Origin: JAZDLC01 sp043802345
GTDB lineage: Bacteria > Planctomycetota > B15-G4 > JADJEK01
Length of the DNA stretch: 10,692 bases
Assembly (NCBI GenBank): GCA_043802345.1
Contig: JAZDLC010000138.1
Location: forward strand, 1 to 10,692
Direction of reading: 5' to 3'
This document shows, piece after piece, positions 1 to 5,677 of this stretch. The position numbers and the translations under genes were made by a program. Numbering within the stretch: the stretch's first letter is position 1; each line of letters begins with the position of its first letter. The notes beneath the pieces are model-generated. The model worked only from the letters and a program-made list of their open reading frames with translations. It had not been told where the DNA came from and searched no databases.

Positions 1-475
1 GCCGCCCGGTCACCACGTAGAACTGGAACAGGGTGTGGCACGGGGGGAGGGCCATGCGCGGCACCTCGGCGACGTTCCAGGCGCTGACGATCAGGCGTCT
101 CGAGTTCGGATTGGTCCGGATCTGCTCGACCACCTCGGAGATCTGGTCGACCACCGTTCCGTCCGCTCCTTCCCAGGAGCGCCACTGCTTGCCGTAGATC
201 GGACCCAGATCCCCCTTCTCGTCGGCCCATTCATCCCAGATAGTGACGCCGTTCTCCCGCAGGTAGCGGATGTTGGTGTCCCCCTTCAGCAACCAGAGTA
301 GTTCGTGGACCACCGACCTAGTGTGGATGCGCTTCGTGGTCACCAGCGGAAAGCCGGCGGTGAGATCGAAGCGGATCTGCTGGCCGAAGATGCTGATCGT
401 GCCGGTGCCGGTGCGGTCCGCCTTGCGGGCGCCGTTCTCGCGGATGTTCCGCAGCAGGTCGAGGTACGGTTTCAC
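1..475 (-). CDS. thyA: Thymidylate synthase ThyA (3' end beyond window)
   Basis: Converts dUMP and methylene-tetrahydrofolate to dTMP and dihydrofolate in the cytoplasm, the de novo source of thymidylate. About 158 residues are visible, some 60% of the usual 264. What is seen matches the family closely: DRTGTGT around residue 20-26 with the phosphate-binding Arg21, FPLVTTKR, WDEWADEKGDLGPIYGKQWR, Arg126-Arg127 in SRRLIVSAWN, and the catalytic Cys146 in PPCH, the same number as in E. coli. The start is a GTG at 473-475 that overlaps the TGA of the upstream S9 peptidase (shared GTGA). No good Shine-Dalgarno sequence sits at the usual distance, so translation probably depends on coupling to the peptidase. 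The C-terminal part, with the rest of the dUMP site, lies outside the window. Confidence 0.95.
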   Translation of the reverse strand, partial: MKPYLDLLRNIRENGARKADRTGTGTISIFGQQIRFDLTAGFPLVTTKRIHTRSVVHELLWLLKGDTNIRYLRENGVTIWDEWADEKGDLGPIYGKQWRSWEGADGTVVDQISEVVEQIRTNPNSRRLIVSAWNVAEVPRMALPPCHTLFQFYVVTGR

Positions 476-2556
476 TTCGTGGCGTCCGCCTCTGCCTGCT
501 TCGCCTCTGTCTCTTTCGCGTCCTTCTTCTCCAGTGGGTAGTCCAGCTCGGGAGCGGGCGGCGCACCGCCCTCGCCCTTCAGGTAATGGTCGAACCAGCG
601 CATCATTCGCAGCGAGTAGTCGTACCGCGCGGCCGCCTTGCGGTTGCCATGACCTTCACCTGGATACTTGACCAGCCGCACGGGAGTGTTCCCCAGCACC
701 TTGAGCTGGCGATACAGCTCCAACGATTGTGAAGGATGCACCCGCGGGTCGTCCTTGCCGCCCATGATCAGAAGCGGGGTGCGGGCCTGCTCGACGTAGA
801 AGATCGGGCTGCGCTCGAGGAAGAACTTCCAGTCGTCCCAGGGGCGCTTCCTGGCGTGCACCATGAACATCTCCTCCGGGATGTCGGTGGACCCGGCCTT
901 GGAGATGAGATCGCTGATGCCGACAAACATCACGGCGGCGGCGAACCTCTTGGTGTGGTAGGTGGCGCACCAGGCCGCGGCGTAGCCGCCGTAGGAGCCG
1001 CCCGTGATGCCGACCCTGTCCCGGTCCGCCAGACCGGCGTCAATGAAGTAATCGATGGAGTCGATCAGGTCGTTGAACTCCGCGCCGGCATAGTCCGCCT
1101 GCCCCAGCTTGGAGAAGGCGACCCCCCGGCCGGTGCTTCCCCGGTAGTTCGGATAGAACACGGCATATCCCCCGGCGGCCGCGACCTGGCCCGGAGAGGA
1201 GTAGCGGGTCAGCCAGCCGTTTGCGATGTGCGCCTCCGGTCCTCCATGGACGCTGAGGATCAGCGGGTAGCGGGTTCCCTCCTGCTCATCCAGGGGGCGG
1301 ATCAGGACGCCCTCGATCTCGAGACCGTCCCGGGCGGGGAAGCGCACCACTTCCTGCCGGGCCAAACGCAGCTCGGACAGCCACGGATTGCTGTTGGTGA
1401 GCCTTCGCGGCGAGGGGGCCCCGGCGGCCAGGCCGTACAGCTCGCGCGGGTGGTGCCTGCTGTCGGAGAGGGCGGCTCCGGACATACCGTCCTTTGACAG
1501 GGAGAGTCCGGACAGCACCACCCTGCCGGCGGGGATGATCGCCTCCCGGTCCTCCCCGTCCAGCGTCACCTGCTCCAGGGAGGTGGTCGTGCCCTGGTCG
1601 AGCAGGAAGACGATCCGGTTCGGAGTGCGCCAGGCGATGCTGGTCACATGCCCCTCGACTCCGGGCAGGATGTCGGTGAGCGAGCCTCCGCTGCTCGTCG
1701 CCACCATGAGCCGCCCCTGCTCGGGATCGTTCGGGTCGGCGGCCGAGATCATGGCCGGGCTCCGGCCTTCCGGCGAGAACTCGACCTGACCCAGCTTGCC
1801 CGGATTGTCGAAGCGGGCCACGATCGAACCGTCCGCAACGTTCACGACATGCACCTTGCGGAACATGTAGCTGTCATCGACCAGCGGAGTGGGCGCCAGC
1901 GCCAGCACCAGCCGATCGCCGGCGGGGCTCCACTGGAGCGACGAGGCGCTCCCCTCCAGCTCGAGCTGTCTCGGTTTCTCGTCGCTGCCTGGGGTCGCGA
2001 TCCAGACCCTCACGAAGTCGAGCACTTCCTCGAGCACCTCCGCGTCGAACCCCTTCTCCTTCAGCTGCTTGATCCGGTCATCCGGCTGGTCCGTGGCCAG
2101 GAATGCGACCTGCTTGCCGTCAGGGCTCCATGAATAGGAGTCGATCGAGGTGACATGGCTCAGGACGCGCCGGGCCTCCCCGCCCGCCAGCGGGATCTGG
2201 TACAGGCGCGCAAACTTGTCCTCGCCCCTCTTGGCCAGAAAGGAGATTGCGGCGCCGTCCGGAGTCCACTGGACGCCGCTGACGTTCACGTCGCCCGTGA
2301 TGAACGGGTGGGAGTTCCCCTCCATGTCGGTGATATGCAACTCGGTCCAGGGCGAGCCGTTCTCGTCCTCGAACGGGATTCTCGGGACCGAGACCGTGTA
2401 GGCAACGCGGAGGCCGTCAGGCGAGATCACGGCCGAGGACACGCCCTTCAGCCTGGCGACATGTTCCATGGTCATGACGTCTTCCCGCGCCTCTGAAGGA
2501 CCGAACGAGAAGAACGCCGTGAGCAGCGGGAGCGTCAGTCGGAGCGTCGGCTTCAT
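472..2556 (-). CDS. Secreted S9-family (prolyl oligopeptidase/acylaminoacyl peptidase-type) serine peptidase
   Basis: A 694-residue serine peptidase of the prolyl-oligopeptidase clan, expected to cleave short peptides outside the cytoplasm. Residues 1-23 form a signal peptide (Lys2, Arg6, hydrophobic core, cleavage near SEA). An N-terminal beta-propeller region follows, to about residue 410, with WD-like blades such as WSPDGKQVAFLA. The alpha/beta hydrolase domain then has oxyanion-type HGGP, the nucleophile Ser521 in GGSYGGY, Asp603 in DDPRVHP and His636 in GEGHGN, so the triad is complete. The last 35 or so residues are a Pro/Glu/Lys-rich low-complexity tail. The ATG at 2554-2556 has GGAAAGG about 8 nt upstream. 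It lies 100 bp after the TSUP gene and overlaps thyA by 4 bp. Substrate preference (dipeptidyl or acylaminoacyl) cannot be read from the sequence. Confidence 0.93.
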   Translation of the reverse strand: MKPTLRLTLPLLTAFFSFGPSEAREDVMTMEHVARLKGVSSAVISPDGLRVAYTVSVPRIPFEDENGSPWTELHITDMEGNSHPFITGDVNVSGVQWTPDGAAISFLAKRGEDKFARLYQIPLAGGEARRVLSHVTSIDSYSWSPDGKQVAFLATDQPDDRIKQLKEKGFDAEVLEEVLDFVRVWIATPGSDEKPRQLELEGSASSLQWSPAGDRLVLALAPTPLVDDSYMFRKVHVVNVADGSIVARFDNPGKLGQVEFSPEGRSPAMISAADPNDPEQGRLMVATSSGGSLTDILPGVEGHVTSIAWRTPNRIVFLLDQGTTTSLEQVTLDGEDREAIIPAGRVVLSGLSLSKDGMSGAALSDSRHHPRELYGLAAGAPSPRRLTNSNPWLSELRLARQEVVRFPARDGLEIEGVLIRPLDEQEGTRYPLILSVHGGPEAHIANGWLTRYSSPGQVAAAGGYAVFYPNYRGSTGRGVAFSKLGQADYAGAEFNDLIDSIDYFIDAGLADRDRVGITGGSYGGYAAAWCATYHTKRFAAAVMFVGISDLISKAGSTDIPEEMFMVHARKRPWDDWKFFLERSPIFYVEQARTPLLIMGGKDDPRVHPSQSLELYRQLKVLGNTPVRLVKYPGEGHGNRKAAARYDYSLRMMRWFDHYLKGEGGAPPAPELDYPLEKKDAKETEAKQAEADATK

Positions 2557-2637
2557 GGAGGAGCCCTTTCCTGCAGGAGAAGCGAATCGAGGCGGCTCGA
2601 TCGGCCAAGAAAGCAGAGTCGCACCTCGCGCGTCAAG

Positions 2638-2653
2638 GGCGGCGTCCGCCGCC
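2638..2653 (-). terminator. GC hairpin just after the TSUP stop codon
   Basis: GGCGGC and GCCGCC form a perfect 6-bp stem with a 4-nt loop, 3 nt downstream of the TSUP stop codon on the minus strand. No T-run follows, so it may be a weak terminator, a 3'-end stabiliser or only a processing point between the TSUP and peptidase cistrons. A TTGACG (complement of 2631-2636) lies directly after it and could be a -35 box for the peptidase, but I find no convincing -10 at the right distance. Confidence 0.3.
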
Positions 2654-2656
2654 GGA

Positions 2657-3409
2657 TCAGAAGGGGGGAATCTCGAACAGCTTGAGCACGGTGGCGCCCA
2701 GGACTCCGATCAGCAGTAGCCGGATCCAGCGGTCGGCCCCCTCCCAGCGGCTGGAGGTGCGGGCGGCGATGAACGCCCCCACGCACTGGCCTGCCGCCAC
2801 GAGGAGTCCGAGCGACCAGACCACCTGGTCGTTCAGCAGGAAGACCGCCAGGGAGGGGACCGTGAACAGCAGCACCAGCAACACCTTGACGGCGTTGGCC
2901 CGGACCAGGTCGAAGCCGAGGAGCAGCACCAGCCCGGACAGCAGGAAGAGGCCGACGCCTGCCTGGATGAACCCGCCGTAGACGCCGATGGCGAAGAAGG
3001 CGAGGTTCTTGGCGAGCGGGCCGCCCTTCGGTTCCGGGACGCCCCTTGGCAGCCACTGCTTGGGGCGCAACAAGAGCGACGCCAGCATCAGGAGCATCAG
3101 CCCGCCGATCACCTGGTCCATGCTCTCGGCGGGCATCTTGACCGCCACCAGGGCTCCCGCCACCGAACCGAGCAGGATCGCCGGGAGGATGGGGGTGAGG
3201 CCGCCGAGCGGCAGCTTCCCCTGCTTGTGATAGGTCCAGACCGCCACGATCCCCGCCAGCAGGATACCGATCCGGTTGGTGCCGTTGGCGACCTGGGACG
3301 AGAGGCCCATGAAGATCAGGGCCGGCAGGGTGAGGAAGGAGCCGCTCCCCGCCAGGGTGTTGATGAATCCGGCGAACAGGCCGGCCGCAAGCGCCACCAG
3401 GAGTTCCAT
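2657..3409 (-). CDS. TSUP (TauE/SafE/DUF81) family membrane transporter
   Basis: A 250-residue integral inner-membrane protein of the TSUP family, whose studied members move sulfite, sulfoacetate, sulfolactate or similar small organic anions. It has the family length and the internal duplication: GFINTLAGSGS (residues 14-24) in the first half is echoed by GGFIQAGVG (145-153) in the second, and ANGTNRIG (41-48) aligns with RANAVKVLL in the second. Seven or eight hydrophobic segments can be picked out, with a polar loop near residues 115-135. The ATG at 3407-3409 has no clear Shine-Dalgarno. It is transcribed away from rfbC and lies upstream of the S9 peptidase on the same strand. No sulfur-metabolism gene is nearby, so the substrate is unknown. 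Confidence 0.9.
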   Translation of the reverse strand: MELLVALAAGLFAGFINTLAGSGSFLTLPALIFMGLSSQVANGTNRIGILLAGIVAVWTYHKQGKLPLGGLTPILPAILLGSVAGALVAVKMPAESMDQVIGGLMLLMLASLLLRPKQWLPRGVPEPKGGPLAKNLAFFAIGVYGGFIQAGVGLFLLSGLVLLLGFDLVRANAVKVLLVLLFTVPSLAVFLLNDQVVWSLGLLVAAGQCVGAFIAARTSSRWEGADRWIRLLLIGVLGATVLKLFEIPPF

Positions 3410-3447
3410 GTCGGCGGAATCGTAGCAAGACGGTTCGCTTCCCGATG

Positions 3448-3476
3448 TTGCTCTGGCGCGCGGCGCGATTTAAGTT
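3448..3476 (+). promoter_or_regulatory. Possible rfbC promoter
   Basis: TTGCTC (3448-3453) and TAAGTT (3471-3476) are spaced by 17 bp. The second lies in the only A/T-rich patch (GATTTAAGTTACT) of the GC-rich divergent gap between the TSUP gene and rfbC. Each box matches only about three of six consensus positions, so the call rests mainly on location. Confidence 0.25.
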
Positions 3477-3518
3477 ACTCCGCTTGGCTCCGGCCGAGGG
3501 GGTTTCCGAGGAGTTGCT

Positions 3519-4064
3519 TTGGAATTCATCAAGACCGAATTGCCCGGCGTGATCCTGGTCGTGCCGGACGTGTTCGAGGATCCCCGGGGGTTCTTCTTCG
3601 AGAGCTATCACGCAAGGCGGTACGCCGAGGGTGGAATCCAGACGACTTTCGTGCAGGATTGCCATTCGAAGTCGGCCAGGGGCATCCTCCGGGGCTTGCA
3701 CGCTCAGCACCGGAAGCCCCAGGGGAAGCTGGTGAGAGTACTTCAGGGGGAGATCTTCGACGTGGCCGTGGACGCCCGCAAGGGCTCAGCCCACTTCGGG
3801 AAGTGGGTCGGAGTGATGCTCGCGGCCTCGAATCACCAGCAGATCTACGTGCCCCCCGGGTTCCTGCACGGCTTCTGCGTCACCTCGGAGACCGCGGAAG
3901 TCTCCTACAAGTGCACCGACTTCTACGACCCGGGAGGCGAACTCTCGGTGGTCTGGAACGACCCGGAAATCGGGATCGAGTGGCCGATCGAGAAGCCCCT
4001 GCTGTCCGACAAGGACCGGAATGCCAAGAGGTTAGGGGAACAGCTGGATCTGCTTCCGGACTGA
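3519..4064 (+). CDS. rfbC: dTDP-4-dehydrorhamnose 3,5-epimerase (RmlC)
   Basis: Epimerises dTDP-4-keto-6-deoxyglucose at C3 and C5, the third step of dTDP-L-rhamnose synthesis for surface polysaccharide. At 181 residues it has the standard length and cupin fold. Visible features are DPRGFFFESY (21-30), the catalytic base His61 in RGLH, QGKLVRVLQGEIFDVAVD (68-85), PPGFLHGF (112-119), Tyr130 in the position of the catalytic tyrosine, WNDPEIGIEWP and Asp166 in LSDKD. The start is TTG at 3519-3521, chosen because GAGGAG (3508-3513) stands 5 nt upstream and the protein then begins like other RmlC proteins. Two small departures are Cys48 where QDN is usual and Ala62 after the catalytic His where an aromatic is usual. 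rfbA, rfbB and rfbD are not next to it. It runs into the MoaD-like gene tail to tail with 24 bp between and no terminator. Confidence 0.95.
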   Translation: MEFIKTELPGVILVVPDVFEDPRGFFFESYHARRYAEGGIQTTFVQDCHSKSARGILRGLHAQHRKPQGKLVRVLQGEIFDVAVDARKGSAHFGKWVGVMLAASNHQQIYVPPGFLHGFCVTSETAEVSYKCTDFYDPGGELSVVWNDPEIGIEWPIEKPLLSDKDRNAKRLGEQLDLLPD

Positions 4065-4088
4065 GCGCCAGCACCAGCGAAAGGGCGT

Positions 4089-4376
4089 CTATCCGGCGTT
4101 TCTGGCCTGTTCCATGGAGACGATCGAGACCACGTCTCCGGCGGTCAACTCAGATTCGAGTCCATTCAGGGAGCGGATGTTCTGTCCGCCGAGTTTGAGC
4201 ACGAGGTCGTGCCTGAGGTTGCCGTCCCGGTCCTGCATCCTGTCGATGACCGCATCGTACGTGCCGTAGAGTGACGCCAATGCCTCGGCGACTGTCCTCC
4301 CATCCACCACGATCTCTCCGTTGCCGCCCGTGTACTTGCGAAGCGCAGCAGGGATGCGAACTGTGGCACGGCACAT
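4089..4376 (-). CDS. MoaD/ThiS-like beta-grasp protein without C-terminal diglycine
   Basis: A 95-residue ubiquitin-fold protein resembling the MoaD/CysO-type small sulfur carriers: VRIPAALRKYTGG at the start (6-18), a G-R-T-V-A-E-A helix entry (26-32), DGNLRHDLVLKLGGQNIRSL (51-70) and LESELTAGDVVSIV (73-86), which matches the family LDTPLKDGDEVSIVP. True carriers end in Gly-Gly, which is adenylated and made into a thiocarboxylate. This protein instead ends SMEQARNAG, so the last two residues are Ala-Gly. It may be a non-carrier paralogue, be processed, or act with an atypical E1-like partner; no such partner is in view. The ATG at 4374-4376 has an excellent GGAGG (4384-4388) 7 nt upstream. 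It probably has its own promoter and a structured leader. I am sure of the fold family but not of the role. Confidence 0.8.
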   Translation of the reverse strand: MCRATVRIPAALRKYTGGNGEIVVDGRTVAEALASLYGTYDAVIDRMQDRDGNLRHDLVLKLGGQNIRSLNGLESELTAGDVVSIVSMEQARNAG

Positions 4377-4398
4377 GCGATGTCCTCCAACGAAAGAA

Positions 4399-4504
4399 AC
4401 GCCTCCCGGTGTGACTCACCCGGCGGCGTCTCGCGATTCAAACTCAGGAAGTCGGTCTACCGTTCGCGAGGCCGCCGGGAAAGTGCGCCGGTACACCAGC
4501 ACAC
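4399..4504 (-). promoter_or_regulatory. Structured 5' leader of the MoaD-like gene (candidate attenuator or riboswitch)
   Basis: Read on the minus strand, three helices precede the ribosome binding site. H1 (4504 to 4483) is a 9-bp stem, GTGTGCTGG with CCGGCGCAC, loop TGTA. H2 (4470 to 4430) has stem CTCGCG/CGCGAG with a 29-nt loop. H3 (4429 to 4399) pairs ACGCC and CCGGGTG with CACCGG (bulged) and GGCGT, and is followed by TTCTTTCG and then the GGAGG. A rival helix also exists: CCCGGCGGC (4479 to 4471) is the exact complement of GCCGCCGGG (4427 to 4419). It would extend H2 to 15 bp with a 2-nt bulge and destroy H3. Two mutually exclusive folds next to the start codon are typical of attenuators and riboswitches. 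I do not recognise a known riboswitch class. Confidence 0.45.
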
Positions 4505-4564
4505 GAACCAGGTCGTACTCCTTCGCAGAACGTGATGGTGTCGCTGCTCCTTCATGATGCTCCA

Positions 4565-4592
4565 TTGATACATGCCTGGAATGTCCTGTCAA
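4565..4592 (-). promoter_or_regulatory. Promoter for the MoaD-like gene
   Basis: On the minus strand a perfect TTGACA (-35, 4592 to 4587) is followed by 16 bp and TATCAA (-10, 4570 to 4565, four of six matches). The predicted transcript starts near 4558, which leaves a leader of about 180 nt before the MoaD-like ATG. Read on the other strand the same bases give TTGATA-N16-TGTCAA, a weaker promoter-like arrangement pointing the opposite way. Confidence 0.55.
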
Positions 4593-4593
4593 C

Positions 4594-4726
4594 CGCGCGC
4601 AGGAACCTCCCTCTTGCGCGCCTCTTGCGGGCGCGCCTGCCGCGCGTTTCTAAGCGGCGTCTGATCCTTCACCTAGCACGCGGCTGACGAGCTCCTCCGT
4701 TGAGTTCGCGGCCGCTGTCTTTTTTT
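4594..4726 (+). ncRNA. Candidate small RNA (or long 3' UTR of rfbC) ending at an intrinsic terminator
   Basis: No open frame with a ribosome binding site explains the strong plus-strand terminator at 4680-4726. The stretch before it is also structured: GCGCGCC (4616-4622) pairs perfectly with GGCGCGC (4630-4636) over a 7-nt loop, and CGCGCGCAGG (4594-4603) can pair with CCTGC-C-GCGCG (4636-4646) around it. A weak plus-strand promoter (TTGATA at 4565-4570, TGTCAA at 4587-4592) would start RNA near 4599, giving about 128 nt. The alternatives are that this is the far end of rfbC read-through RNA, or a terminated leader of the downstream TPR gene. It matches no RNA family I know. Confidence 0.3.
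4680..4726 (+). terminator. Strong Rho-independent terminator
   Basis: GCGGCTG (4680-4686) pairs with CGGCCGC (4709-4715) and, after one bulged A, CGAGCTC (4688-4694) pairs with GAGTTCG (4702-4708). The result is a 14-bp stem with two G-U pairs and a 7-nt loop. TGTC and seven T (4720-4726) follow. It is the best terminator in the window. The nearest upstream plus-strand gene is rfbC, more than 600 bp away. Confidence 0.8.
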
Positions 4727-4817
4727 GCATTCACGGACCCGCGGACAACTTCATCGTCCCGGCCTTTTCCCTCGGATGGAGCGGCGTCTCGTGCCTGAGA
4801 TTGCAGCGCCGTTGCTG

Positions 4818-4823
4818 TAGAAT
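4818..4823 (+). promoter_or_regulatory. Possible -10 box of the TPR-protein gene
   Basis: TAGAAT lies 29 bp before the preferred ATG at 4853 and would start RNA near 4830. No good -35 stands 16-18 bp upstream (CTGAGA at 17 bp). TTGCAG at 4801-4806 is too close. Weak support. Confidence 0.25.
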
Positions 4824-4852
4824 CGCCAGGCTCACAGATGAGGAGTCCGCAA

Positions 4853-5644
4853 ATGTCCTGCTTCGCGCAACTTCTGTTCGCCGGCCTGCTCTGTTCCACC
4901 GTCCAGCAAGAAGGTGAGGAACCTGAGAGCTTTCAAATGCTGTTCGAGCAGCGGGCATCTCAGGGGAAGAGCGAGGAAATCGTTGGCCTTTTCCGCTCCC
5001 GGCCGTTCGAGGTTGCCTACCTGTTCGACGGCTATCTCGTGACATGGGCGGAGTTGGAGGCGAAGGGTGAGGGTCTGGGGAGCGCAGCGTTCGAGTGGGC
5101 GAGGAAGGTGGCGAAGGAGGCGGATCGCCTGTTCGGGATCAAGCTCCACAGGCAGCAGATCCTGGCGGCGGAGGGCTGGTCGAGGAAGGAGCAGGAGCGG
5201 TTTCTTCTCGGCCGCAACGCCTTTTCTCGTGGCCGCGCCGCCCAGAGGCTGAGGAAGTACAAGGAGGCGAAGGCCGGGTATCTCGAGGCGCTCGAGACGG
5301 CCTCGGCCCTGGGCGATCTGCTGGGGGGCGCCCGCGCGGAACAGGCTCTGGGGGATCTGGCGGTGGGGGGGGAGCGGCTCGACGAAGCGCTCGAGAGGCA
5401 CGAGAAGGCGCGAGACCTGCTATCGCCTTTTCGCCATCCCGACCTGCTTCGGAGTTGCCGGGCACTGGCGATGATTCATGAGAGCAGGGGTGAATTCGAG
5501 CAGGCCCGGGACAATCTGGAGCGAATGCTCGCCGCGTCGGAGGAGGCGCATCTCGGAACCGACACCGGCCCGGTCCGCGAGGCGCTGGTTCGCGTCTGCC
5601 ACGCCATGGGGGACGACGAGGCCGCGAAGAAGTACGGCGGGTAG
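4853..5644 (+). CDS. Exported TPR-like hypothetical protein
   Basis: Not a gene I can name. The 263-residue product starts with a hydrophobic segment (residues 1-17) that looks like a signal peptide, so it may act outside the cytoplasm. A Glu-rich and then helix-rich body follows. The second half has TPR-type helical hairpins, with A/G and large hydrophobic residues in the usual spacing: about KYKEAKAGYLEALETASALGD, then the DEALERHEKARDLL region, then GEFEQARDNLERMLAASEEA. That suggests a protein-interaction scaffold. I prefer the ATG at 4853 because GAGGAG (4840-4845) stands 7 nt before it. An in-frame ATG at 4838 would add MRSPQ and give the signal peptide a positive charge, but has only a weak AGG upstream. 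It is tail to tail with valS, 29 bp apart. Confidence 0.75.
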   Translation: MSCFAQLLFAGLLCSTVQQEGEEPESFQMLFEQRASQGKSEEIVGLFRSRPFEVAYLFDGYLVTWAELEAKGEGLGSAAFEWARKVAKEADRLFGIKLHRQQILAAEGWSRKEQERFLLGRNAFSRGRAAQRLRKYKEAKAGYLEALETASALGDLLGGARAEQALGDLAVGGERLDEALERHEKARDLLSPFRHPDLLRSCRALAMIHESRGEFEQARDNLERMLAASEEAHLGTDTGPVREALVRVCHAMGDDEAAKKYGG

Positions 5645-5647
5645 GGA

Positions 5648-5677
5648 ATAGAAAAGGGCACCTGTCCCCATTTCTAT
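5648..5677. repeat. 30-bp imperfect palindrome between convergent genes
   Basis: ATAGAAA (5648-5654) mirrors TTTCTAT (5671-5677), GGG mirrors CCC and AC mirrors GT around a CT centre, with only two mismatched pairs. It fills the gap between the TPR gene and valS and covers the valS stop codon (5674-5676). It could act as a two-way hairpin terminator, but there is no T-run. On the minus strand its core reads GGGGACAGGTGCCC, which resembles short dispersed palindromic repeats I recall from several high-GC genomes (possibly REP-type). Confidence 0.55.

Noticed and set aside
2553..3710. A 385-codon minus-strand frame crossing the TSUP gene and the divergent gap
   Set aside because: It is an arginine/proline/glycine-rich shadow of the TSUP gene in another frame and overlaps the start of rfbC on the other strand.
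3227..4198. A 323-codon plus-strand frame over the TSUP start and rfbC
   Set aside because: It is out of frame with rfbC, which has clear RmlC motifs and a good ribosome binding site; the longer frame has no recognisable domain.
4430..4470. A tRNA-like look (TTCAAAC similar to a T-loop, GGTAGACC similar to a D-arm)
   Set aside because: No 5-bp T-stem, no anticodon arm and no acceptor stem can be drawn on either strand.
4416..4565. Small minus-strand frames in the MoaD-like leader (49 codons from 4565; 32 codons from 4555 with three consecutive His codons)
   Set aside because: The first ATG lies inside the predicted -10 box, so it would not be transcribed; the second would be almost leaderless. 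Neither looks like a known peptide, and His codons make no sense for this gene. A leader peptide is not excluded.
4572..4661. A 29-codon Cys-containing plus-strand frame before the terminator
   Set aside because: No ribosome binding site, a random-looking sequence, and its DNA is better explained as GC stems.
4838..4840. The upstream ATG as the TPR-protein start
   Set aside because: Only a weak AGG precedes it, while GAGGAG is well placed for 4853. The added Arg would suit a signal peptide, so this is a preference and not a firm exclusion.
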